This document shows positions 1 to 7,250 of a DNA stretch of 33,472 nt, piece by piece. Position 1 is the stretch's first letter; each line of letters starts with the position of its first letter. Under the pieces are notes generated by a model that saw only the letters and a list, made by a program, of their open reading frames with translations, did not search any database and was not told where the DNA came from. The position numbers were made by a program, and so were the translations under genes. The DNA is from Endobacterium cereale (lineage in GTDB: Bacteria; Pseudomonadota; Alphaproteobacteria; Rhizobiales; Rhizobiaceae): NCBI RefSeq assembly GCF_009617585.1, contig NZ_WIXI01000028.1:1-33472 (forward strand). The letters are read 5' to 3'.

Positions 1-129
1 CCGGAGGTCTCATGCGTGCGCCGATAGTGGCCTGGTTTTACTCCGCCGCCTGGCCTTAATTTGCTCCGGCGTTGACACATCACCTATTACAATCAAGGCA
101 TCATCAATCCCGGAAAAGCCGCCAGCAGC

Positions 130-381
130 TTGCTTGGAGAACACGACGAAACTCTGGTGGTTCGTTTCAATGACGGCAATCCATCCATAACGACGCGTAT
201 AGACCGGAGGGCGAACAGAACTGGCGCAGTAAGATTCGTTGGGAGCAACCACCTCATTGCGGATTGGTTTCAACGGAATTTTCACATTGGCGATCTCGTG
301 CCTGTTCGAATACTGGGGTCTAACGAAGTGGAGTTCATTAAGCCCAATGGTGGCGAACATGAAAAAATTGCTTCACGGTAA
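130..381 (+). CDS. Small hypothetical protein, possibly a truncated C-terminal fragment
   Basis: An open frame of 83 codons from a TTG; no ATG is available in frame. The frame stays open upstream to a TGA at 94-96 and reads protein-like there (Tyr-Tyr-Asn-Gln-Gly), so the true start may be further left, or the gene may be the tail of a broken longer one. The product has no signal peptide or membrane segment and mixes basic, aromatic and acidic residues like a small globular domain. I do not recognise the family. Its last 23 bases overlap the ATG region of the frameshifted regulator that follows, which suggests the two were once a co-translated pair. No strong ribosome binding site precedes the TTG. 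Confidence 0.35.
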   Translation: MLGEHDETLVVRFNDGNPSITTRIDRRANRTGAVRFVGSNHLIADWFQRNFHIGDLVPVRILGSNEVEFIKPNGGEHEKIASR

Positions 382-707
382 AACACAACAAACCGACTGG
401 TCCTACCTCGACGCCATGACCGACGAGGAGGCCGATGCCAACGCGCTTGCCGATCCCGACAATCCGCCGCTGACACAGAAACAGTTGCAGATAGCCCAGC
501 GCATGCCCCGCGCAAAAGTCATTCGGCGAGCGCTGAAACTCACACAGGAAGAGTTTTCCGCCCGCTACGGCATTCCCCCTTGACACCTTGGGCGACTGGG
601 AACAGGGACGTTCCGAACCCGATCAGCCGGCCTGTGCCTATATGAAAGTCATCGCCGCCGATCCACGTCGCACGGCAGAGGCTTTGGCGAAGGCGTTGGC
701 CGGGTAG
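359..707 (+). pseudogene. Frameshifted XRE/HTH antitoxin-like regulator
   Basis: The ATG at 359 opens a frame that stops at 581-583 after 74 codons. Removing one C from the C5 run at 575-579 restores a protein of about 115 residues ending at the TAG at 705-707. The joined product has an acidic N-terminus and then a helix-turn-helix: ALKLTQEEFSARYGIP continues after the shift into LDTLGDWEQGRSEP. This is the layout of the short XRE-type regulators used as antitoxins (the COG2944 type), with a WEQGRxxP signature and a C-terminal AADPxxxAEALA helix. The single-base change in a homopolymer could be real decay or a sequencing error. No RelE- or BrnT-like toxin is visible beside it; the upstream small ORF is not one I recognise. 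Confidence 0.6.
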
Positions 708-941
708 TTCTACCCGATATGCGCCGGAATATTGACGGTCTCTTGCATCGCCTGCCAAAAAACGAGAGACATTTGCACGTCGCTGCACTTTTCCCTTTGA
801 TCGCCTGCCCTTCCGATACCAGATTTCGCCGCATCATTTCACGATGACTTCCCTCGTCCGCTCCTGCGTCAAGATGCTCTTCCGGCGCGAACAGGCAACG
901 CCTGTCAAAGAGGCGGCAGGAGGACAGCCAAGGGCATTTCC

Positions 942-1892
942 ATGAAGATTATTCGCGCCTTTTGTGATCGCCACCCCTTCTGCGCCGCCATTATCGGCCT
1001 GCTTTTCAGCCCGGAAGTCGTGATGGCCTATCTCGGCCGCGGCTGGCTGGCGATCTTTTATTTCCTCCTTGATGTGGCATCGATGGCGATCCTGTGGTGG
1101 CTCACCTACGGCACCGATTACGCCTATCTGCCCGATCTATTCGCACTACTGTTGCGCCTCGTCGGTATGGCGCATGGCTATATCGTTGCGCGTTCAATCC
1201 GTGGCCAGCAGCATTTTCCTTGGTATGCCCGCTGGTACAGCCTGATCGGCATCTGGCTCAGCCTTTTTGCCATCGCCTTGCTGGTCCGCAGTTTCCTGTT
1301 CGAGCCTTTCAGCGCTCCCTCAGGCTCCATGGCCCCCACGCTGCAGGTGAGCGATTATCTGTTTTCGGAAAAATACGCTTATGGCTACAGCCGCTACTCT
1401 TTCCCCCTCGATATCGGGCCGTCTTCACGCTGGTTCGCCCGGCCACCGCTGCAGGGCGATATCGTTCTGTTCCGGCTGCCTCGACAGCCTGACAGCACAT
1501 ATATCAAGCGGGTCATCGGCATGCCGGGCGACCGGGTGCAGATGCGCAACGGCATTCTCTATCTGAACGGTGACGCCGTGCCGCAGCTGCCGGCGGGAGA
1601 GTGGACCGAACGCGCTGATGACCCGCGGATGATGCCGGTATTGCGCGAAACGCTTCCCTCCGGCCGTTCCTATCTGGTGGCGGATGCGGTGAAGGGATCA
1701 CGCGGTGACGACACGGACGAGTTTATTGTCCCATCCGGCCATTATTTCGTGCTTGGAGACAATCGCGACAACAGCCTCGACAGCCGCTTCGACGTCGGTT
1801 TCGTACCCGAAGACAATATCGTCGCGCGCGCCGGCCTCGTCGTTTTCAACGCGAACCAGAAAGATCGCCGATGGATATGGCTCAATCCATGA
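942..1892 (+). CDS. lepB: Signal peptidase I, long N-terminally extended form
   Basis: Type I signal peptidase (S26 family) of 316 residues. It removes signal peptides from proteins exported through Sec or Tat, acting on the outer face of the inner membrane. Box B (APSGSMAPTL) carries the nucleophile Ser129, box D (YIKRVIGMPGD) the general base Lys189, and box E (GDNRDNSLDSR) spans 272-282. Before the catalytic part there are hydrophobic stretches near 13-30, 34-53, 64-84 and the usual anchor at 101-120, so roughly 100 residues are added relative to short rhizobial LepB proteins. That suggests a second paralogue rather than the housekeeping copy, which in related genomes lies with acpS and rnc (inference from memory). 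The ATG at 942 follows a purine-rich stretch about 20 bases upstream; no closer strong ribosome binding site is visible. The 234 bases before it contain nothing else I can support. Confidence 0.9.
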   Translation: MKIIRAFCDRHPFCAAIIGLLFSPEVVMAYLGRGWLAIFYFLLDVASMAILWWLTYGTDYAYLPDLFALLLRLVGMAHGYIVARSIRGQQHFPWYARWYSLIGIWLSLFAIALLVRSFLFEPFSAPSGSMAPTLQVSDYLFSEKYAYGYSRYSFPLDIGPSSRWFARPPLQGDIVLFRLPRQPDSTYIKRVIGMPGDRVQMRNGILYLNGDAVPQLPAGEWTERADDPRMMPVLRETLPSGRSYLVADAVKGSRGDDTDEFIVPSGHYFVLGDNRDNSLDSRFDVGFVPEDNIVARAGLVVFNANQKDRRWIWLNP

Positions 1893-1990
1893 CCCGCCAA
1901 TAGCGTCAGGGGGTATGAGCCGACCCGTTCGATCTGGTGGTCGTGATTGCCTGCCATCAGGGGCGTTTTCGCCTCAGCCAAAACGCCAAC

Positions 1991-2022
1991 AGCGCCGCGC
2001 ACCCATCGGGGCACGCGGCGCT
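1991..2022 (-). terminator. Hairpin downstream of the porin gene
   Basis: A perfect 9-bp inverted repeat, agcgccgcg at 1991-1999 and cgcggcgct at 2014-2022, with a further CCC/GGG pairing inside the loop. Read leftward it lies 25 bases past the porin stop and is followed by a T-rich GTTGGCGTTTT. It sits between two convergent genes and probably ends the porin transcript. Confidence 0.6.
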
Positions 2023-2046
2023 GCCGCAATCAGACCTAAGACAATC

Positions 2047-2682
2047 TTAGAAGTGGTAGTTCACGCCAGCCTTGATCGTGTGATCCTTGACGTTGCTTTC
2101 GGCAACCGTGTCGTTGACCGTGTCGAAGCTGCGGACGTCGCCGGTGCGGGTGTAGTTATATTCCACCTTGCCGGAGATCTGCTGGTTGAACTTGTGCTCG
2201 ACGCCGGCGCCGAGCTGCCAGCCGGGCTTCCAGCCGTCCGGACCTTCAACACCGGCGCTGTCGCGGATGCTGGTCATGGTGACACCGCCGGTGCCGTAGA
2301 TCAGGGTGTTGCCGAGCGGCATGCCGACCTTGGCCTTGCCGGCCAGACGATAACGTTCCTGCAGGTTGCCGTTCGGAACATTCACTTCGACGTCACCGAG
2401 ATGCGAGAATTCAACTTCGCCACCGACGACAACGCCGTTGGTTTCCATGTTGTAACCGCCCTGGATGCCGCCTGTGAATTCCTTGTCACCGGAAAAAGGG
2501 TTGCTGCGCTCGGAAGCCGAGCCGGCGTGAAGACCGACATAACCGCCTGTCCAGCCCGACGACTGCTCGGTCATCGGCTCGTTGTAGGACGGAGCTTCGT
2601 AAGCATTGGTGAGGTCGGCTGCGAAAACCGGACCGGAGATGACAGTGGCGCCGAGCGCCAATACGAGCGACTTCTTGAACAT
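2047..2682 (-). CDS. Outer-membrane beta-barrel protein, Omp25/31-like
   Basis: A 211-residue outer membrane protein of the OMP beta-barrel family typical of rhizobia and brucellae. The start at 2682 is chosen because GGAG lies 7 bases upstream and because it opens directly with a signal peptide (MFKKSLVLALGATVISGPVFA, cut before ADL). A longer upstream frame to 2820 lacks these features. The mature part has alternating Gly/aromatic strands, with WTGGYVGLHAG at the first strand, an 8-strand-barrel size, and a terminal Tyr-His-Phe as expected for BAM recognition. Such proteins shape the outer membrane and can be surface antigens; no catalytic role is implied. The leader upstream is at least 130 bases long and has no clear promoter match. 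Confidence 0.88.
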   Translation of the reverse strand: MFKKSLVLALGATVISGPVFAADLTNAYEAPSYNEPMTEQSSGWTGGYVGLHAGSASERSNPFSGDKEFTGGIQGGYNMETNGVVVGGEVEFSHLGDVEVNVPNGNLQERYRLAGKAKVGMPLGNTLIYGTGGVTMTSIRDSAGVEGPDGWKPGWQLGAGVEHKFNQQISGKVEYNYTRTGDVRSFDTVNDTVAESNVKDHTIKAGVNYHF

Positions 2683-3669
2683 GATTTTACTCCATACACA
2701 GCCCGCAGATGGTGAATGCGCGGGCGATACATCGGCTTTCGCCACGGACGTTTCCAATCGATCCAGCCCGGTCCCCTGACCATCTTGGAACATCCGCACC
2801 GCTGTCCCATTCATTTTCACGAAAACATAAACAGTCCATTAACCGCCCCTCCTCACCTCCCGCTTACCATGAGCGCAAATGCCTTTGTTTCCGGTATCTT
2901 ACACGCGTTATTGAATGAGTTTGACCTGACTGTCAGGCAACGGAATCAACCGCTTGCGACAAAGATGACAAACGCTCCCATTTCAAGATCGAATGCGGCG
3001 ATATTTTTTTCGTGATCAAAGCCGTCAAAACTGCCTTCCTGGTATGTTTTTGACGCCAAAATCACTGTTCTTTCTGGAAATTTCGAGACGCGCATTCAAC
3101 GATATCAATATCTTAAATCCGACCTCATCCCCACATTTGTGGCAAGTGCGATACTCCACGTCTTTCATCGTGGACATACCGGCAGGCGTCCCGGCGAGGT
3201 GGAGCCGGCACTGGTGGCGAAGGCAGAGTGTCGACTTTCACCATCAGGGTTCGCGGAAACGGGCTCCTCATTGGCGACACAGGGAAACGGCAAGGTGGCC
3301 GAACACCAAAAAGGTCTCTTAAGCGACAAAGAACGCCAGACGTGCCTGGGCGGCACACAAGTTCGCCGCTCGGCGGCAAATTACCGGGATGGCGTTGGCT
3401 GAAGAACCGAAGTCGCGGGCAAAGACCGCCGAAACGGCGCACGTCATGCCCTATTACAAGGTTAAACCGGGAACCAGGACGTACCCCGGCCGCATACCCC
3501 GGAAACGCTACCAGGCAGAAATTGAAACCCGAGATCACAAAGGCAGGGTCTGTCTTGCTCCCACCCTTGGGAAATGCGGGTAAAAGCATGCCCTGGCCGG
3601 TAGAATCGTCTGGTCACGCCATCACCATCCGTTATCTTCAGACATCAGCGCAAACGGCATCGGAAGACC
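2683..3669. other. About 1 kb without a convincing gene
   Basis: This gap lies between the divergent porin and acyltransferase genes. Bases 2683-2830 are probably the porin leader and promoter region. Bases 2830-3130 are AT-richer than the surroundings. From 3130 to 3600 several overlapping frames stay open on both strands, but none has good codon use and a ribosome binding site together. The best are a 64-codon rightward frame at 3389-3583 and a 50-codon leftward frame at 3025-3177 (listed separately). Short inverted repeats occur, for example tccacg/cgtgga at 3155-3174 and gtgcc/ggcac near 3342-3355. I looked for RNase P RNA, tmRNA and SRP RNA signatures and saw none. Confidence 0.5.
3025..3177 (-). 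CDS. Possible small CxxC protein or gene remnant
   Basis: A 50-codon frame from an ATG at 3177 (a second ATG is at 3168) to a TGA at 3025-3027. The product contains YRTCHKCGDEVGF, a CxxC knuckle like half of a zinc ribbon. The frame stays open upstream to a TGA near 3238 and there holds two more Cys (CLRHQC), so a four-cysteine module may have existed. Against a working gene: no clear ribosome binding site, and several codons that are rare in this GC-rich genome (four ATA, plus AGA, AGG and GGA). It may be acquired DNA, a remnant or chance. Confidence 0.2.
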   Translation of the reverse strand: MSTMKDVEYRTCHKCGDEVGFKILISLNARLEISRKNSDFGVKNIPGRQF

Positions 3670-4803
3670 ATGAGCGAAATGCAGCCTCGAACCCGCGAAC
3701 GTTTTGTCCTGCTGGACGGCCTGCGCGGCGTCGCTGCCGTGTTCATCGTGCAGCGGCATGCCGAGCCGATGCTGGGTGATGCCCTGCCCTCCAGCTATCT
3801 GGGCGTCGACCTGTTCTTTGCCTTGAGCGGTTTTGTGCTCGCGCATGCCTATGGTGCGGCGCTCGCCTCCGGGCGCATGTCCGCTCTTGCCTTCATGAAG
3901 GCGCGTCTGCTGCGGCTTTATCCGCTCTATCTCGTCGCGCTGGCGCTGACCGTCGGATATTACCTGCGTATGTATCACGCGGGCCTGCCGGTCATGGCTG
4001 ACGAGGTGGTCACGGCCGGCGAGCTTGCCGCCGGCGCCGTGACCGGGCTGCTGTTCCTGCCCACGCCATTCACCATCTCGTTCAACGCCGCGCTGTTTCT
4101 CGTCCATCCGGCATGGTCGCTGTTCGATGAACTGGTCGCCAATTTCGCCTATGCAGCGCGCGGCGTGCGCTTGCGCAGCCGCCATATCGGCGTCGTCATC
4201 GCCATCAGCGCCGTCGTGCTTGTCATCGCCGCGCTACAATTCGAACGCCTGCATGCCGGGTTCCGCTGGCATGAAATGTATGCGGGGCTTGCCCGTGTGT
4301 TTTTCTCGTTTTCCGTCGGCGTGCTGATCTATCGCCACCGGCGCAAGACACAAAAATCGCAGCCACTTGCAGCCCTCGCCTGCCTTGCCGTCACTGCTGC
4401 CGTGCTGGCCGCGCCGACGCCCAGGGACGCGAAATGGATTTTTGACCTGATCATCGTTTTATGTGTCTGGCCAGCCCTGCTTTATGCGGCAAGCGGCATC
4501 CTGCCCGATCGCCGCACCGCCGCCGTCTCGACCTTCCTCGGCACCGCATCCTACGGACTTTACGTCCTGCACTCGCCCTTCATCGACTGGGCCGTGCTCG
4601 GCTGGGCCACATGGTCCGGCAAGAGTATCGGCGATCTGCCCTATGCACCGGTCGCCGGCATCGCCTTCATCGGGCTTTGCGTTTTTCTTTCGTGGTGGCT
4701 GACGGTCGCCTTCGATGAGCCCCTGCAACGCCGCTTCAAGCGCGCTCGTGGCGATCATCGCCCGTTGGCTGACAATCCAGCCAACGATGCGGGAGATCCA
4801 TAA
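3670..4803 (+). CDS. Membrane acyltransferase, acyltransferase-3 (OafA/YrhL) family
   Basis: A 377-residue multi-pass inner membrane protein of the acyltransferase-3 family, which transfers acetyl or other acyl groups to surface glycans, lipids or small molecules. N-terminal family signatures are present: LDGLRG with Arg19, His30 in QRHAEPML, DLFFALSGFVLAH around 47-59, and ARLLRLYP at 78-85. Around ten hydrophobic segments follow, and the tail after residue 355 is polar and cytoplasmic. The start at 3670 is preceded by a weak GGAAG; a second Met four codons in is possible. It stands alone with no glycan operon beside it, so the acceptor cannot be inferred. Confidence 0.8.
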   Translation: MSEMQPRTRERFVLLDGLRGVAAVFIVQRHAEPMLGDALPSSYLGVDLFFALSGFVLAHAYGAALASGRMSALAFMKARLLRLYPLYLVALALTVGYYLRMYHAGLPVMADEVVTAGELAAGAVTGLLFLPTPFTISFNAALFLVHPAWSLFDELVANFAYAARGVRLRSRHIGVVIAISAVVLVIAALQFERLHAGFRWHEMYAGLARVFFSFSVGVLIYRHRRKTQKSQPLAALACLAVTAAVLAAPTPRDAKWIFDLIIVLCVWPALLYAASGILPDRRTAAVSTFLGTASYGLYVLHSPFIDWAVLGWATWSGKSIGDLPYAPVAGIAFIGLCVFLSWWLTVAFDEPLQRRFKRARGDHRPLADNPANDAGDP

Positions 4804-4835
4804 TCGTACATAGAGCGGCTTCACCCGTAGTCTGC

Positions 4836-4860
4836 GGAACCAAACCAATCACCGCGTGTT
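4836..4860 (+). promoter_or_regulatory. EcfG (general stress response) promoter candidate
   Basis: GGAAC at 4836-4840, a 16-base spacer, then TGTT at 4857-4860. This matches the alphaproteobacterial EcfG consensus GGAAC-N16/17-cGTT at all but one position. It lies about 50 bases before the ATG of the small membrane peptide gene, a sensible leader length. It implies control by the PhyR-NepR-EcfG cascade (inference). Confidence 0.6.
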
Positions 4861-4908
4861 GATCGGCCACACGGCACAACAGACCGTGATCATTCTAGGA
4901 GGTTCATC

Positions 4909-4986
4909 ATGGGACGCGGTATTCTTCTCTGGCTTCTGGGCATTCCTCTGCCGATCGTCATCCTTCTCGTCCTGTTCCTGCGCTAG
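4909..4986 (+). CDS. 25-residue single-span membrane peptide
   Basis: A very short gene encoding one hydrophobic helix: MGRGILLWLLGIP, then Leu/Ile/Val-rich residues, ending in Phe-Leu-Arg. An ideal AGGAGG at 4897-4902 sits 6 bases before the ATG. Its TAG is immediately followed by GAGG, which serves the next gene 9 bases on, so the two are almost certainly co-translated. Small membrane proteins that open with this MGRGILLWLLGIP pattern are, from memory, common in alpha- and betaproteobacteria, but no function is known to me. The EcfG-type promoter just upstream suggests a role under stress, perhaps as a small partner of the larger membrane protein that follows. Confidence 0.8.
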   Translation: MGRGILLWLLGIPLPIVILLVLFLR

Positions 4987-4995
4987 GAGGCCGAC

Positions 4996-5886
4996 ATGCC
5001 CCTATCCCCGACAGGCACCATTCCGGTCGAATCGTCGAAATCGGCGATCGCCTGGGGTCCGATCATCGGCGGCGCTGTGGCCGCCACTGGCGTCAGCCTC
5101 ATCCTGATCATGTTCGGCTCCGGCCTTGGCCTCACCATGGTCTCGCCCTGGTCAGGCGAAAGCAGCTCGGCGGCAACGGTCGGCATCACCGCCGCCATCT
5201 GGCTGGTCGTCGTGCAATGGCTTTCGGCGGCGCTCGGCGGTTACCTGACCGGCCGGTTGCGCACCAAATGGGCCGCGATCCATACCGACGAGGTGTTCTT
5301 TCGCGATACAGCGCATGGCCTCGTTTCATGGGCGGTCGCCACCCTGTTCGTCGCCGGCTTTCTGGCCTCGTCGCTGAGCTCGCTTGCGGGCGCCGGCGCA
5401 CAGGCTGTCGGCAGTGCTGCATCCACAGCGACGGTCGCTGCGGCCTCAACATCCGATGGCACGACAGACACCTCCGCCGCCACGGCCTACTTCACCGATG
5501 CATTGCTGCGTCCGGAGCGGGTTTCGGCCAATGCACAGGGCGATGACACGACGGCAACCGCTGAAGTGTCCCGCATCCTCCTCAACGGTGCGGTTGCCGG
5601 CGGTGTGCCGGAGGACGACAAGGCCTATCTCGCCGCCATCGTCTCTGCCCGCACCGGCCTCGAAGCGGAACAGGCCCGTGGCCGCGTTGATGCCGTCCTG
5701 CAGCGTATTGAAGCTGCCAAGGTCGCTGCTCAGGAAGCAGCAGACAAGGCCCGCAAGGCTGCGGCAACGACCGCACTGGTCGGAGCAATCTCGTTGCTGG
5801 TCGGCGCCTTCATTTCCTGCGCCGCGGCGGCCCTTGGCGGACGCCAGCGCGACGAGGAAGAAGACCTGATCGCCGCCCGCCTCTGA
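4996..5886 (+). CDS. Integral membrane protein ('PhnA-like' in rhizobial annotations)
   Basis: A 296-residue membrane protein. A first helix is near 20-45 (AWGPIIGGAVAATGVSLIL), a second near 60-82 and a third near 105-130. An Ala/Ser/Thr-rich, probably periplasmic stretch spans 130-170, a helical region with coiled-coil character 215-255, and a last hydrophobic helix 253-275 is followed by an acidic cytoplasmic tail (RDEEEDL). Rhizobial annotations often call such proteins 'PhnA-like', a label that does not reflect phosphonate metabolism. The TAGGAGG that ends the previous gene supplies its ribosome binding site, so it is translated with the 25-residue peptide. A strong terminator follows. 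Function unknown; a stress-related envelope role is inferred only from the promoter. Confidence 0.75.
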   Translation: MPLSPTGTIPVESSKSAIAWGPIIGGAVAATGVSLILIMFGSGLGLTMVSPWSGESSSAATVGITAAIWLVVVQWLSAALGGYLTGRLRTKWAAIHTDEVFFRDTAHGLVSWAVATLFVAGFLASSLSSLAGAGAQAVGSAASTATVAAASTSDGTTDTSAATAYFTDALLRPERVSANAQGDDTTATAEVSRILLNGAVAGGVPEDDKAYLAAIVSARTGLEAEQARGRVDAVLQRIEAAKVAAQEAADKARKAAATTALVGAISLLVGAFISCAAAALGGRQRDEEEDLIAARL

Positions 5887-5904
5887 GGCAGGCGACAATA
5901 AAAC

Positions 5905-5949
5905 GGGTACAAAGCCTCGCAGCAATGCGGGGCTTTTTTCATTGTACCC
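5905..5949 (+). terminator. Nested terminator closed by a second outer stem
   Basis: Inner intrinsic terminator: agcctcgc/gcggggct (one G-U pair) followed by TTTTTT at 5934-5939. It is wrapped by a perfect outer 8-bp stem, gggtacaa at 5905-5912 with ttgtaccc at 5942-5949. It ends the two-gene membrane operon on the plus strand; the outer stem makes the whole element nearly symmetrical. Confidence 0.85.
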
Positions 5950-6093
5950 GGGCCTCCGTCGACTGACCACGTCCACGTGGGCTGAAGCCGCGTTATGATG
6001 GCGGATAAAATGCGGAGCGGAACGTGGTTTTGCTCGTAGAATCGTTTCCATGCCCTAATCTGCTTGTGACTAAAACAAAGGAGCGATAACGGC

Positions 6094-7104
6094 ATGACCG
6101 GGTTGAAGAATATCTGCATCTACGGCGCCGGAGCGCTTGGTGGCACGCTGGCGGCACGACTTGTGGAAGGGCTTGGCGACAAGGTAACGGTCTCCGTCAT
6201 CGCGCGCGGCGCACATCTGCAGAAAATCCGCGAGAATGGTCTGGAAGTGCGGGTCGCAGGCGAGGAAAAACCGGTCATCGTTGCCGTCAATGCTACCGAC
6301 GATCCGACCACGCTGCCGAAACAGGATCTCGTCTTTACCGGCCTCAAGGGCCACCAGGTGCCGGCGGCGGCCGACGGTATCGCCCACCTCGTCAAGGATG
6401 ACACCCGCGTCGTCATGGTTCTGAACGGCATTCCGTGGTGGTATTTTCACCGTGACGAAAAGAGCGGTCATGCCGACCATCGCCTGGCCGAGCTTGACCC
6501 CGGTGATCGCCTCTGGAATGCGATCGGGCCTCAGCGTGTCATCGGCTGCGTTGCCTATCAGGGTGCGGAAGTGGTGGAACCCGGCGTCATCCAGTTGCCG
6601 GCCCGCGGCCGCTTCATCCTTGGAGAACCGTCGGGCGAAATGACCTCTGACCTCAGCGCCATTTCCGACCTTTTGACCGAGGCCAATGTCACGATCGTCC
6701 AGACGCCCGACATAAGGGGCGAAATCTGGAGCAAGCTGATGGGCAATGCCTCCTTCAACCCGATCAGTGCGCTCACCCGCGCCCTCTCCGACCGCATCGT
6801 CACCGACCCCGCCCTTCTTGCTCTGAAAAGCCGGGTCATGCGTGAAGTGCACGCCGTCGCGTCGGCGCTCGGCAGCCCGCCACCGCAGACGGTCGAGGAA
6901 CGCCTGATGGAGGCGATGAAGATCGGCCCGCATCCGACGTCCATGTTGCAGGATTTTCTGGCGCAAAAGCCGCTGGAATATGTGCCGCTTGTCGAAATGG
7001 TCGTGCGTCTTGCTCAGATGACGGATACGCCCGTTCCGGCGCTCGAAACACTTCTGGCGCTGATCGGCGAACTCGACAGGCAAAACCGGGGCATCACGGC
7101 CTGA
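6094..7104 (+). CDS. panE: 2-dehydropantoate 2-reductase (ketopantoate reductase) family
   Basis: A 336-residue NADPH-dependent reductase of the ApbA/PanE family; the classical member reduces ketopantoate to pantoate for coenzyme A synthesis. The N-terminal Rossmann motif GAGALGG is at 11-17. NGIPWW at 111-116 matches the substrate-loop Asn region. WSKLMGNASFNPISAL at 212-227 supplies the catalytic Lys214 and the conserved Asn218. AAAGGAG precedes the ATG by 10 bases. The family has many paralogues with other 2-keto acid substrates and this copy is not beside panB or panC, so the symbol describes the family rather than a proven role. A short inverted repeat (atcgatc/gatcgat, 7108-7124) follows the stop. 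Confidence 0.7.
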   Translation: MTGLKNICIYGAGALGGTLAARLVEGLGDKVTVSVIARGAHLQKIRENGLEVRVAGEEKPVIVAVNATDDPTTLPKQDLVFTGLKGHQVPAAADGIAHLVKDDTRVVMVLNGIPWWYFHRDEKSGHADHRLAELDPGDRLWNAIGPQRVIGCVAYQGAEVVEPGVIQLPARGRFILGEPSGEMTSDLSAISDLLTEANVTIVQTPDIRGEIWSKLMGNASFNPISALTRALSDRIVTDPALLALKSRVMREVHAVASALGSPPPQTVEERLMEAMKIGPHPTSMLQDFLAQKPLEYVPLVEMVVRLAQMTDTPVPALETLLALIGELDRQNRGITA

Positions 7105-7194
7105 AAGATCGATCAGAGATCGATTCAAGGCCTTGCGAGACTGAATCAGGAAACCGGCGCAAGGCGCTGATGTCGGGATAAAAACTGACCACAA

Positions 7195-7229
7195 GAAAAA
7201 CCCTCCGCGGCAGGGGAACAGCGGAGGGT
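7195..7229 (-). terminator. Leftward intrinsic terminator with no annotated upstream gene
   Basis: A perfect 8-bp stem, ccctccgc at 7201-7208 with gcggaggg at 7221-7228, extended by one A-T pair. On the minus strand it runs straight into TTTTTC; on the plus strand no T-run follows. It therefore terminates leftward transcription, yet no leftward gene lies between it and position 7700. It could be the 3' end of a small antisense RNA starting between about 7240 and 7450, or could stop readthrough from rarA. Confidence 0.5.
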
Positions 7230-7250
7230 CAGGTGACTTGGAGGTCAAAA

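Noticed and set aside
10..360. A 116-codon minus-strand frame at the left edge
   Set aside because: Antisense to the more protein-like plus-strand ORF and lacking a ribosome binding site; I could not support it.
1705..2715. A 336-codon plus-strand frame spanning the end of lepB and the porin
   Set aside because: It overlaps two well-supported genes in other frames and has no recognisable domain or ribosome binding site.
3290..3600. Possible RNase P RNA, tmRNA or SRP RNA in the gene-poor region
   Set aside because: None of the conserved core sequences of these RNAs, nor a tmRNA tag frame, was seen on either strand.
3228..3779. A 183-codon plus-strand frame before the acyltransferase
   Set aside because: Arg/Pro-rich low-information translation that overlaps the start of the acyltransferase; typical of non-coding GC-rich DNA.
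6017..6045. GGAAC ... CGTTT upstream of panE, resembling an EcfG promoter
   Set aside because: The spacer is 19 bases, longer than the 16-17 expected for EcfG.
6070..7248. A 392-codon minus-strand frame
   Set aside because: Antisense to panE, which has a Rossmann motif and a good ribosome binding site.
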